64,000 nt of DNA from contig NW_024040040.1 of NCBI RefSeq assembly GCF_014851395.1, positions 14,807,403 through 14,871,402 of the forward strand, read 5' to 3'. The notes beneath the pieces were generated by a model. The model saw nothing but the letters and a program-made list of their open reading frames with translations. It ran no database searches and was not told the origin of the DNA. Made by a program: the position numbers and the translations under genes. How positions within the stretch are numbered: position 1 is the first letter of the stretch; each line of letters opens with the position of its first letter. Below are positions 1 through 11,010 of this stretch, one piece after another. This DNA is from Micropterus salmoides (Eukaryota; Chordata; Actinopteri; Centrarchiformes; Centrarchidae).

Positions 1-774
1 CACAACCTCCACTCCCTTGATTTTTCCATCTCTACATAAAGGGCACACTACTTCCTGTATTGGCACTTAATGTAAATTGTGGCATGCAGAATCGTCTAAT
101 ATGAATGTTACAGGGGTTGCGAGCAGGCAAGTCTTGATAATATGTATTTCATTTTGTATGGAAACTGGTGGACAGGAATGTCTTAAAAGTATATCGTATT
201 TTAGATTCACGCTGTGTAACAAATTCTGTCCTATATAATAAGAAATACATGACTATCCCCAAGAAATGTTCAGCCTGACACAGTTTCAAAATGTCTTGAA
301 GGGACCTCATTTGTGAGGCCTAATTAGTGCAACTTTCAAAGGAGATCATGGCTAAACACCACACTCCTCCTTATTTTATACCCTGACACCAACCTAAAGC
401 CTGACCTGATAATTAAATACTGATCAAATGTTTTCCCATGATGCAAAGCAGCTCTTAATTTATTGATTTAAACAGAATAAGATATAATGTATTTTCTCTT
501 AATCACTCTGTATACATCAGTATGAAAGGAGGAAAATAATGGTGAAAAACTTGTATAGCACAAAAGAATAAGCAAAAAACTAAGGCGGGTTTTGAGCAAC
601 TGTTCTTACAATGTAAATCTAGTATGAGGGCACAGATTAAATCCAGAATCAGTAGATTTCTTTGCCCACATTCCCTGTTCATTTCTTTGTTGTACACTGT
701 TTGATAATGGACTGAAACATCAAGACTGCAAATGGAAAATGTGTTTCAATGCTACTGTTTACAAGCACGCTTAC
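1..774. other. AT-rich non-coding stretch
   Basis: No reading frame, RNA gene or repeat that I recognise. Lies on the 3' side of the putative minus-strand exon at 775-902, so it would be intron of that gene if the exon is real. Confidence 0.4.
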
Positions 775-902
775 CTGTCTCATTCTGCCCCATAGCATAA
801 ACGTCATTGGTTGATTGAACAGGGAGCCATTTTCCATTCAAAATAAAACCAACCAATGTTGAGCTGGGCTGCTTGAGACAATCAGAAGGTATTTCCAGAC
901 CA
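775..902 (-). CDS. Putative coding exon of an unidentified minus-strand gene
   Basis: Reading the minus strand, about 43 codons stay open from a GGA-TGG-TGG-TAC start to a strong donor (ACAG|GTAAGC at 775/774). The peptide contains WWYAGLEIP near its start, then LVGFILNGKWLPV, and ends NDVYAMGQNETG, so it has a structured composition unlike random AT-rich DNA. The 5' edge is uncertain: the best acceptor AGs lie at about 902-908. I do not recognise the family. Partner exons would be below position 1 or between here and 2.7 kb, where I found none. It could also be a chance open stretch. Confidence 0.35.
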
Positions 903-2698
903 GCGTACCACCATCCCTCTCTTTGTAAATGTGCCGAAATGATGAGAGATGTTTTGGCCCTTTTGACTTGTGGAAGTAGATCAGAACAAAATTACACAAA
1001 GCTCACTCAGACTTCTAAAAAACAGCCCGTCCTGGCTTTCCTTAACTTTCGTTTCACCTTTACCTCCTGCCAAACTTTTGTCTCAAAATGAAACTCACTG
1101 CTAATTTTATTTTTCACAGATTCAATCTCAAAGTAACCACAAATACAGAACTTATAAGGAAGATTTTCTTTGGTAAGATGTAAAACAAAAGAAAATAAGC
1201 AAAAGAACAAATATTTATTCCAGTAGAAAAGTTATAGATGAATATTTGCTGGCCATTATTTTTATAACAAATAAATGTACATAATGTCTTTGAGAAATGC
1301 TATTTGCTGTATACATGTGCTGAAATGAGACAATGATGAACCACTTGGAACAACAGCAAGGTCCAGTATACAAAGTTTCAGTAATGTGCAATACAAAACG
1401 GCATGCTGTTTTAAAATGAGGAACTTCATGTACTGTACTATGCAACCGCAAACTGTGTACATCGCTTCATGCTGTGGCTTCTCCAACCACCCTTTTCCAA
1501 GCAGCTTCATCTGGACTTTTAAGGGATGTTTGTGTTGATATTTTTTTTTTCTGTGGAAGATGAAAACCTAATGCGGTATTGCATGCATAATGTACCATTC
1601 TAATTTATAAAAAGGAATTAAAGAAAAATACATAAAATTGGAGGCGATTGTGTATAAGGCAAAGCTACAAGTGACTTAAAACATTTCTTTTTCAAAATAA
1701 AAGTCGCTCTAAAGTTTTATAAGTGTAATGAATGTTTAAGTCGAGACTTAAGATTTACTCTCATTTCATTGTAGAGTATTTTATTTTATTTTTTGGTGCT
1801 TTTCAATTTGTGATCTCTTGAGTTGCAAATCATTAACAAGGAATTTAAAACAAATTTGGGAACTTGGAGGCACTAGCACTAGAATCAGTTAGCTGTTGGC
1901 TACAACTTGAGCCTGTTTTTTGCCCTATGCCTTTATATTTTGCCGCATTGGCACGGTTAAAAGAATGCTGAATTATTTATCAGCAGTTCCTATTTGCAAT
2001 GTACCCATGAATGTACACACAGCTATTTCCGGATTACTTGTATAGTGATGAAAACTTAAAAAACGTGAAGATTCTCAGGCAAGTTCTGTAGTTATAAGGA
2101 TTGTCTTTTTTTTCTGACTTCCAAGCAGATGTATGGAGTTTTATTCGCGATGGACATCAAATGTAATAATATTATCAGAGAAGGTAAGTGAACCAATCAC
2201 ACTGAATCAATAAATATGTGTATCATTTCTGTGTATATTTACATTGCGGGCTAAATCAGCAGCCCAGACTACAATCACTAACTTATTAAGTTGTTATTAT
2301 TGTTGTATATTATAAGTTATTGTTATTTACTATCCACTTTTTGTGAGCATTTCTTTAGTTTAATTGATTGTCACAAATTTCTACCACTACTTTTTTGTCT
2401 TGCATTATGACACAAATCTTTATTTAGAGAGGTGCGTCAGAGAACAAGTGATGGTAAAACAAGTAAAAGAAAAATAAGCTCCTGCCCACTGTCAACTTAT
2501 GTTGACACAAGAACCACACACACTTTGCCAGACATTTCATGAATAAAATTTTAATTTTGAATATAATTTTACACTGTTTCTGGATCAATAACAATTGAGG
2601 AAGTACTTGACATTTTAAAGCACATATGTTCAGTATAAAGTTGAAAAAATACAGAGAGTAAAAAAAGTCTATCAGGGCGCTTCCTCTCTTTAATGGCT
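903..2698. other. Gene-poor AT-rich interval
   Basis: No convincing exon, RNA gene or terminal repeats. Part of it (just below 2699) is presumably the 3' UTR of the connexin-like gene; a minus-strand AATAAA is present at about 2540-2545 (plus-strand TTTATT in the AT-rich run). Confidence 0.35.
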
Positions 2699-5600
2699 CT
2701 AATGGAAATGCAGCTTTGCATCATGGCTCAGAAGTGAGGAGGTCACCTTGAGTCCATGCTGATGAGCTTTACTTGTTTCCACTTTAGATGTTGAGTTAAT
2801 GCAGGTTTCATTGTCCTCTATAGTATCTGCTTCCTCCTTGACCTTTGACATCATCTGACAGCCTGAGGTCTCTGAGATCGTGTTGGTCTGGCACTTTTCC
2901 CATAGCCTCTCACTCTTTAACACAATGCCCTGGTGAGAAGGAAAGACTAGTTTAGAACATTTTTAAGTGCAGTTATCATACACATACCACAGGGTTTTTT
3001 TTAACATGTGTGTATAAGCAACTGTATAGATAATGTTTTTTTATTCTAATTTTAAATATTTGTTGATATGTTTTGTGTGTGCTGCGTGAAGAGGTCTGAA
3101 CCTTCAGTTTCAGTGTGCAGCCATGTGTTTAACACTGAAGCATCTGAAGTCAAACACGGACATCTAGCGGTGAGGTTGTGAACAATCACGGTGCTATAAT
3201 GAGAAAGAAGCACATGTACAAACTAGACACCATCAGTTCAGAGTTTTAATTTTACTTTGGCTTATGACCAGATACCTGAATGATGTCCCATCAGCCTCAG
3301 CTGTACTTTGTTGTTTGTACGTATTAGCCCATTTAGCATGTTAGCACACTAACCTATAGGGAACATGCTGAATATCAGCATTGTCATTGTAAGCATGCAA
3401 GCGAGCTGACGTCCTGTAATGGTCAGTGTTTAGGCTAGGCAGTAGGCCACTCCGCAGTTTAATGGCATGTTTTGAGGACAGTGAACTCACCATCTCCACT
3501 AGAGTCAGCAAACCTGACAGGCACACCACAGAGAACATGATAACCACGAGCACAGTCTTCTCTGTTGAGTTGGAGGCATAACATTTGGCCACAGTACATG
3601 GCATGGTATGCACGACGACAGGGTTAAAGTGGGAGAAACCAAAATCAAAGCCTGTCCCACTGCAAACCCCACCTGGAGGCACAGAAAAGCAGAATGCCAG
3701 CAACACATTTATTATATACAGACTACAACAAGCCAAGTTAAAGGTATTTTAATCAATTTCTGAGATGGGGTTTTAGCCAATTCTGTGGTCTGGTCGCTGC
3801 CACAAAGACCACTGGTCGCTACCACTAGGGGCGCTAGTGATACTGGTCGCTGCCACACAGACCACTGGTCGCTACCACAGTCTCTAAGGGAAGGCTCCTT
3901 TCTGTTCCTTGTCACACAAACTGTGGCTGTATTAAAAAAGGTCAGTTTCAAGTTTTTATACAGTCTGTGGTTCCAAAGTAGACCTAAAGTGACCTTAGAT
4001 CATTTAAATTATCTCAACTGGCAGATGATACAATTTTTTTTTGTCTAATAGAGAGGAATGGATCAAAGCAATTTTCTACTGTATCAGGCTTAAGAATGAA
4101 CTTGAACAAATCTGTTTATTATTTACATTAAAAAGATAAACAGACTTAAATGAGCATACTTTCCTAATAAACTACCTTACGCTGCGCACCGCATGACTGA
4201 CAGGATGGCTGCACTTCTCCACCATCAGCCACTATCGTGCTCACAGTTTTGAACAAACAGGTTAAGGCCGCGACCAGTGAACATGAAACTAGAATTAGAC
4301 TCTGTATTGACTGCTGCTTATTTGTTTAGCATTATTGGATTTTTGATGCATCCTCCAATTAGTACAGCGCTACATATGATAATATGCTTGCTATTATGTG
4401 CCGGCGGCCATCAGTGCGTAAAATAATAACACTTAAATATTATACCTATCATAAAGGGCGAAATTGAGTCTCTCCTTGAGCAATAGTCTTTGGTGGCATT
4501 TTTCACGCTATTGAAACTTTGTTGCAATATCGCAGACATCACGGGCAAGTAGTGGACTGCTGTGTGTGTGTTTGTGCGTGTGGGCATGAGATGAGGCTCC
4601 ACACTGCTGCCACACTGGTCGGTGTGGTCACTGCCACTAGGCGCGCTGAAGACAGTGGTCGCTGCCACACTGACCACTGGTTGCAATTGGTTATATCTAC
4701 TGTAATACATCTTTATCGTAATTCTTTGTTAAAATATTATGGATTATGCCTATTCTTATTGTTGCACTATATATTGCAGTTTGTGTGGTTATACCTACAG
4801 TAATAGCCTACATCTATCTATCTTTAGTCCTTGCCTTATAACAAGGCCTGTGTTATCACCTGTGAATGAAACTGTGTGTTTGTGTGTACATCTTACTATA
4901 TCACAATACTTCGTAAAATGTACTCTATTATATCTTATTGATGCACTGTAGGCATACAGTATATTGTAGTTTGTGTGGTTGTAGCCAAACTACAGTAGGC
5001 TAATACATCTATCTAGATCACAATACTTATAAATATAACTACTTATTAAATATAGCCTACAATATTATCGATTATGCCTATATTCTTATTGGTGCACTGT
5101 ATATTGCAGTTTGTGTGGTTAACCTGCAGTAATAAATCTCTATCTTTGGTTCTTGCCTACAAGAAGAAGGCCAGTGTTGTCACCTGTGAAGGAAAGTGTT
5201 GTGACTACTTGTTGGTTGAATCCAAGCTAGACTGATTTTAACAATAAGAATATAGTTAATCAAAAATGAGTAGGCTATATTTAACAAAGTATTATGATCT
5301 AGATATATTTGTTACTGTAGATAGGCTATAACCACACAAACCGCAATATATAGTGCAACAATAAGAGTAGGCATAATCGATAACATAGTATATTTAACAA
5401 AGAATGATGATAAAGATGTATTACATAGTAGATATAACCAACTGCAACCAGTGGTCAGTGTGACAGCGACCACCGTCTTTAGCGCCCCTAGTGGCAGCGA
5501 CCACAACAACCAGTGTGGCAGCAACCCAAGACTGTGGAGCCTCGTCTCATGCCCTCTCTCGCCAAATTAACAGATTAAGTCTGGTTCGCGATGTCTTCTT

Positions 5601-6882
5601 CATACTTTGGTGTTTTTGAATTGAATAACGGCAACCATGCGCATAAAATACTATCTATTCATTTCCAGGCCATTTTATCAACTTAGTTAGCCATTTAACT
5701 TTGGAAAGTATTGTTAAAGGTTTCAAAACTTAAAACCTCCAGACCTCAATTTTTTATGTTGCACAGGGTATCTTTCCCTAAATAATGACATTTGTTCCTT
5801 CAAATGAAATTAAATAAGATCTTATCTAATTCTTTGTATATTTCAGTAGGCATTTCCAGTGTTAAGGATGCATAGATATGGATATTCCCTCAGTATTAGA
5901 TAGTAGAACTCTACCATTCAGTGAAAGATGCCTCATCCACCACATGTTGAACCTTTTCTCATTATTTGTTTAATCATAGGGCTGAAGTTTAGGTTATTGC
6001 AGAGTCACACCCAGGTATGTAACTGGGTTCTTCACAGGGATACCATTAACTTCTGATAGTTCACATTCCTTAAGTGGTAGCCTAATAAACAGATTTGTTC
6101 AAGTTCATTCTTAAAATTCCTCAACACATCTAATTGCTTTGATCCATTCCTCTCTATTAGACAAAAAAAAATTGTATCATCTGCCAGTTGAGATAATTTA
6201 AATGATCTAAGGTCACTTTAGGTCTACTTTGGAACCATAGACTGTATAAAAACTGAAACTTGAAACCGACCTTTTTTTAATACAGCCACAGTTTGTGTGA
6301 CAAGGAACAGAAAGGAGCCTTCCCTTAGAGACTGTGGTAGCAACCAGTGGTTCGTGGGGCAGCAAGGCAGCGACCAGTGGTCTGTGTGGCAGACCAGTAT
6401 CTTTAGCAACCCTAGTGGCAGCGACCAGTGGTACACACACTTAACATGAGGAACAAACATTGTGTAGATTTGTTTGCACTTAGACTCACCTCTAGCAGAA
6501 AGACAACTGACAAGCAGCCCAAATATACACCTAGTACGTGACCTTCTACCCAAGTCCCTGGGCCCTTTAAAGAGAGGAACATCTTTACAATTATAGCAAA
6601 GTCACATAAGAAGAAAAAGGCAGATCCAGCAAACATGATGTTGCAAGAAAATGGTTTGTTTTGACAATGAACATTAGTCAGAGGTTTACAGAGGAAACAG
6701 GCAACTTTCATTTGAGAATTAACTTTATCAAGTTTCACAATATGCTTTATTGTGTTTTTTAGATTATAAAATGAGACAAATTAATGCGACAAAAATATTA
6801 CATTATCTACCTTTCTTCCCATGACGACGAGGTGGACCAAGTAACAGAATAAAATCAGACCAGGAGCCAAAACGAGAACCAC
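2699..6882 (-). CDS. Connexin-family (gap-junction) gene, partial, probably frameshifted
   Basis: Four minus-strand exons are seen: 6811-6882 (second transmembrane helix, VVLVLAPGLILFCYLV), 6490-6564 (third helix, ending VVFLLE), 3491-3672 and 2699-2929. All have GT-AG borders and phase-0 junctions. The third exon opens VGFAVGQ, the typical end of connexin helix 3. After a change of frame it reads FDFGF, then PCTVAKCYASNSTEKTVL, which matches the second extracellular loop (CxxxPC...C..RPTEK) and helix 4. The last exon (77 codons) is a hydrophilic C-tail starting GIVLKSERLW. The third exon is 182 bases, not a multiple of three; about 13 bases seem missing where connexins have a Tyr-x-x-Tyr-Gly run. 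A split coding region and few loop cysteines recall Cx23 (GJE1). The exon for helix 1 and loop 1 was not found. Either a decaying gene or an assembly error. Confidence 0.6.
3781..4165 (+). repeat. Outer arm (left) of nested inverted repeat in the connexin intron
   Basis: Begins with two copies of a GGTCGCTGCCAC/GGTCGCTACCAC module, then continues into LINE L1 reverse-transcriptase sequence (LSQLADDT). The reverse complement recurs at 6058-6435 with few differences. Confidence 0.8.
3945..4130 (+). mobile_element. L1-type LINE fragment (reverse transcriptase palm)
   Basis: Translates to LSQLADDT followed by TVSGLRMNLNKS, the fish L1 version of the YADD catalytic motif and the segment after it. 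It is cut off at both sides and is repeated inverted at about 6090-6235. Confidence 0.6.
4555..4800 (+). repeat. Inner arm (left) of nested inverted repeat
   Basis: Contains the sequence GGTCGCTGCCACACTGACCA and a CACTAGG-like segment, followed by TTATTGTTGCACTATATATTG. It matches 5310-5560 in reverse complement. Confidence 0.75.
4755..5200. repeat. Three diverged tandem copies of a ~165-base unit
   Basis: The string GCACTRTATATTGCAGTTTG, followed by GTGGTT, a run with ATCTATCT and CACCTGTGAA, recurs at about 4760, 4945 and 5095. A fourth, inverted copy lies at about 5310-5430. Confidence 0.6.
5310..5560 (-). repeat. Inner arm (right) of nested inverted repeat
   Basis: Reverse complement of 4555-4800, including the CAGCGACCAC modules and the ATATATAGTGCAACAATAAG segment. 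Confidence 0.75.
5640..6235 (-). mobile_element. L1-type LINE fragment, minus strand
   Basis: On the minus strand frames with scattered stops read LSQLADDT, then VNGIPVKNPVTYLGVTL, then LFNFIW, the order seen in the RT-to-C-terminal region of fish L1 elements. Degenerate; no intact ORF. Confidence 0.55.
6058..6435 (-). repeat. Outer arm (right) of nested inverted repeat
   Basis: Reverse complement of 3781-4165. Ends next to the third-helix exon of the connexin-like gene, so the inverted repeat fills the intron almost completely. Confidence 0.8.
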
Positions 6883-7271
6883 CTGGAGATGATGTAAATT
6901 TTAATAAATTAAACTTGATTTACTAGTAGTAAAAGCTTTTAGTACACAGTATATGTCTGATACAAAACTAACACATTTTTCCAAACAGGCTGCACCACTG
7001 CCCCGACAATAACAAGCCGGTTTAACTGCAACACCAGGAGGACAGTTTTAACTGAGAGGGAGGAACGGAAAGTCCAGTTACATGCACGTTGGCCATGTTT
7101 GAGAGCTGACAGAATATAAGCGAGATATATAAAGTCCACAGATATAAAATTTGCTTTAAACTGATTGTAAAACTATCTACTAAGTCCACTCAGTTTTCCT
7201 CAGCTCACTGAATTGTGAACCTCATGGTGATAATTTCTTTTCATAATTTAGGTTTAGCATCTTTTATGTGA
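6883..7271. other. Interval upstream of the second connexin exon
   Basis: I looked here for the exon carrying connexin helix 1 and loop 1 and did not find it. A minus-strand Cys-rich open stretch (NCPPGV...ACYC at about 7005-7050) is not in a usable splice frame. Confidence 0.3.
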
Positions 7272-7546
7272 TGTTCTCCCCGTGTCTGCGTGGGTTCTCT
7301 CTGGGTGCTCCGGCTTCCTCCCACCGTCCAAAGACATGCGGCCTAAGTGGATTGGTGACCCTAAATTATCCTTAGGTGTGAGTGTGAGCGTGAGTGGTTC
7401 TTTGTCTATCTGTGGCCCTGCTATGGACTGACGACCTGTCCAGGGTGTACCCCGCCTTTCGCCTGATGTCAGCTGGGATTGGCTCCAGCCCCCCCGCGAC
7501 CCTGTACGCAGGATAAGCGGTTGACGATGGATGGATGGATGGATGG
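7272..7546 (+). mobile_element. Short fish retroelement (SINE or LINE 3' end) with (GGAT)n tail
   Basis: Carries the widely dispersed teleost sequence CGGCTTCCTCCCACCGTCCA, the block GACCTGTCCAGGGTGTACCC and a GGAT-repeat tail at 7526-7548. It is flanked by a perfect 13-base target-site duplication ATCTTTTATGTGA (7259-7271 and 7547-7559), which shows retrotransposition and fixes its limits. Confidence 0.8.
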
Positions 7547-9052
7547 ATCTTTTATGTGACAACCAGCTGGTTTGTGGCCGCCTTCAAAAGAGTTCAGCTT
7601 TATTGACATTGTCTTTTTTTCCGGGACCTATCTTCCTGGCTTTTCACTAATCCCACTTTCTGAAACGGGGCCCAGGTCTGTTGCATCTCATTGAGGGAAT
7701 GGTGGAGGCGATTACCAGACTAGGGATGCACCCAAAGACACAGCAGGAGAGGAACGAGAGGGAACATCAGTCAGTGCCCATTTGCAGAGGCTGAGCATCC
7801 AGGTGCCAAGAAAACCACCTCGATGTTGTGGAACTGAGGGCGACATTGACAGACTCAACATTGACACTATCGCATCTTGAGGTAAGCAACGGTACTAGAC
7901 AGGACAGCCTGAGGCTAGTATGCAACCTTCAGTAGATATCTCTGAAACATAATACATAGATGTCTTTGACATAACGTGACTGTGATTAAGCACGTTGTGT
8001 TGATCATATGAGTTCAATTTTGAGTTTTAACTATGTTTTTTTTTTATAGCTCCTTTAAACTCAGTCATATGTGAGTACTCTCCAAATATTAAGTATACTA
8101 TGATGTCTGTCACGTAATGTAACAAACATATTGCTTCAATTATAACAATAAAAAACAAGTAATGTAACAAATGTGTTTGCTCATATCTGTTTGAAGTATG
8201 AATGGATGCACTTTACAAATAAACTTGAGACTTTTAGTTACAATGTTTGCAAGATCACTGAAAAAATCTAAGAAACTATATTAGGCTACTTGAACAAAGT
8301 GTAATTTGCTCATATCTGAGATATTATTCACTCTATAGGCCCTATTCGCCCTGTAGGGAGCATGTAAAATGTACACATAAAAGTGCCTTAATGGAATTTT
8401 AGAAAAAGACTTTACCTTTACCTTACTGGTAAGTTATTCAGCCTCTGTTATACTCAATACAGTTTCATGTGACTTTAGCTGTATCTAGTGGACAAATGGG
8501 GAAACCGCAGTGAGAGGAATCATATATTTGGAAACATTCTTTTTTTTTTTATCTGTTCAACAATATATATATACTGTATATCTACATATCAGAAAAAAAT
8601 AAACAACAACTATAATAATAATAACATAGGTAACAAGCTAAACAATAGAATTAACATTAATTATTAAGTAATTTAGCAGAAAATATAGCAAATTAGTTAC
8701 TAATTTACTTTACAGGATTTTTATCAATATTTACAAGATTTATACATGTACACATTGAGCAATACACAATATACGTACAATATATACAAGGCAATGAGGT
8801 AATGCAGTGCAATAGTATGCAATGTTAAGCAGATATTTACATTCACTAACTCACTTTTTTTCCACTGTCTGATTTGATACCAGATAAGAGGCAGATATTG
8901 TAGCCAATATGACTTATTATATTTTAGTCTTATTATAAGAATATAAATAACATGGCAAATTAAATTACATTGTAACCCACAAAGTGCAAATAATGTTGAG
9001 GACATGTAAATCTCTGTGCACAGGTAATTCTGACTAACCCACACCATGTCTA

Positions 9053-9180
9053 ATCCAGGACCAAATTAGGTAAATACAACTGGGATTAAACCAGGTCTAA
9101 ATCAATTCCAAACTAGGGCAAAATCTTAACTAGGTCTAATCCAGGCCTGAACCAGGTCCAAACCATAGCCCAGAAATCTG
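9053..9180 (-). repeat. Degenerate 12-base tandem repeat (AGACCTGGTTT), left arm
   Basis: On the minus strand the block reads GGTTTGGACCTGG, GTTTAGATT, TTAGACCTGGTTT and so on; same block at 17645-17780. Confidence 0.6.
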
Positions 9181-10716
9181 CTATTGTGATTTGGGGGATG
9201 TAGTTGCAGATGTAGTTGGCTCTCTAGTTGTTTTTTTTCTTTTCTTTTTGAGTTCCTCATCTACTACATTTTTGAAGTGTTCAAAACTGTTGAACACAAC
9301 ACCTTCAAAACCTGAAGTGGTTGACTTCCTAGTTGCTAGGCAATAGGTAAATATTTTTTGGCTACTTTCAGCAGCCTTGTCTTTGGAGGGCGTGTACCTC
9401 TTACGCTGCCCACCACACTGGGATACTTGGCAGGCTCCACAAGGCTTTGTGGATTTATGAGGCTTGATTGGTCTGGATCTCAGCGCAGGAGGCGGTGCGA
9501 AAGGTATGAAGCCTTTACTGCTGGATGCCCCACAGAGCATCATGGATGGTCCCTGTGGCTGTGCAGGAACCACTACCAGGACAGGTGTTGCTGACGCTCT
9601 GGGTGGGATGTACGTGGCCACAGGGGGTTTATCTTGAATGGGCCGGTTCACAAGCTCCGGCTCTTCCACATCTACACTGCAAATATAAATCATACACGTG
9701 ATGATGACTATAATTCATGAGAATCAATGTGTATGACTATCAATTCACATGGTTTGTTGTGTTTAAGTTCAAACCATCCAGCTGATAAATTCAGATATGT
9801 TCACATATTGTAATAAAGTCACATACTTGTGAAATGAAGAACTGGACAACTTACCTCCGCTTCTGACCATACCTTTTCCCAGCTGCATGACGTAGGCTCT
9901 GGTACTGAACCTGAGGTCGATCTGGAGCTGGTAGGGATTCTGGCAGAGTAGGAGCTGCTGGCATTGGTTCTTCTGACAGCACTCTTTGGTGGGGTTTCAC
10001 CTTTGGCCCTGTAGTTAGCCTTCTTCTCTTCCCGTGCCATGAATGTAGAGATGGCCTTGAATCGCCAATCTTCAGCCTTAGGTCAGCTGGCACTAGGTGA
10101 CTGTTGTCTGCCAGTTCTAAAAGGAGCAGGGCCAAGGCTTCTCCAGCCCAGGAAGATGCAGATGGCTCTGGGTCATCAGCACATCCTGCAGAGCAGGACT
10201 GTCCTTCTCCTCCACCTGTTCTGATTGAGTGAGGATGACATGTTTGTCACTGACAGTGTCCATAGGATCCTGCTCTGACTCTGCACCCACGACCACACCC
10301 TCATCTGCCAGCTCGTCCTCACTTTGTTCAGCCGTCTCCTCTTCTTCACGGGACTGCTCTTCCTCAACTGCAAATATGTAATGTACTAATCACCAGTGTG
10401 TCTAGGCAGTTACAACAACTAACAGTAGACTAATTAACACAACATGGCAATGCTGCAGTTCATTTGTTTCATAATGTGTAAAATAAAAATGAACTGTATC
10501 ATACATACTTGTCATGGATAGAATATGCATGATATTTATAGGTATTTGACCACTTAGTATGTATGTATATTGTTATAATGCAAGATTTTGTACCTTACTG
10601 GGCATAGTAATCCCTTGGAGTTAAGCTGGTTGACTGGCACGTGGCATACTCTACTCCAAGGAGCTCCTCCTCATCTGGGTCCTTGTATACAGCAGGGTAG
10701 GGCATTGGAGCGGCAA
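9181..10716 (-). pseudogene. Transposon-type multi-exon gene remnant, left-arm copy
   Basis: Minus-strand pieces in order: 10612-10716 (tail DPDEEELLGVEY), 10176-10371 (acidic, Glu-rich), 9860-10135 (ELADNSHLVPADLRLKIG, then after a deletion a basic Ser/Pro-rich stretch) and 9181-9677 (Pro-rich, then KPCGACQ..CGGQRKRYTP and GFEGVVF.SFEHFKNVVDEELKKK). Introns have recognisable GT-AG borders. Compared with the right-arm copy, about 365 bases are missing at the junction after LRLKIG, so this copy is broken there, but it keeps the Cys-x2-Cys C-terminal part that the right copy has lost. I believe it is the C-terminal half of a repeated teleost transposon-encoded protein but cannot name the superfamily. 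Confidence 0.6.
10523..10716 (+). repeat. 194-base direct repeat, copy 1
   Basis: Identical by eye to 12055-12248, same strand. The two copies bracket a 1338-base insert made of a Penelope-like end and an L1 fragment. Confidence 0.85.
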
Positions 10717-11010
10717 TGATTAACGATTAATGCTTTTAAAATCCAACAAAGGTTAAAGTCAAGGGCAACTGGACTTGGTTGAAGATACTGGAAGACCTTT
10801 CGTCCCTCATCCAAAGGACTTCTTCAGTTCTGACTGACTGGCAGGGAAACTCAGCTATTTAACCTCAGTGGGGTCGTTTGCCAGGATCGTTGATACCGCT
10901 GGTTCGTTAGTGTTCCTGGCTGTTGTAACGACAGTCATTACAGTCGTTAGTACTACCGAGGCCGAGACTGAACGACCATCGTTGGTATCTTCACCTACCT
11001 CAGTTGGGAA
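10717..11010 (-). mobile_element. Penelope-like element end with hammerhead-like motif, left arm
   Basis: Minus strand carries CTGAAGAAGTCC, a 10-base loop and GGACGAAA (10798-10827), followed by CCAAGTCCAGTTGCCC. This signature of fish Penelope-like termini could fold as a hammerhead core with one extra A before stem II. The same piece is at 15675-15962, plus strand. Confidence 0.5.

Noticed and set aside
6990..7050. Cys-rich minus-strand stretch resembling a connexin loop 1 (NCPPGV...KPACYC)
   Set aside because: The only good acceptor nearby puts a stop in this frame, and the helix 1 and FPISH-type sequences are absent.
8724..9047. 107-codon open frame repeated in both palindrome arms (MVWVSQNYLCTEI...)
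   Set aside because: Conserved between the arms only because the DNA is duplicated; AT-rich, no domain, overlaps the non-coding tail of the transposon-type unit.
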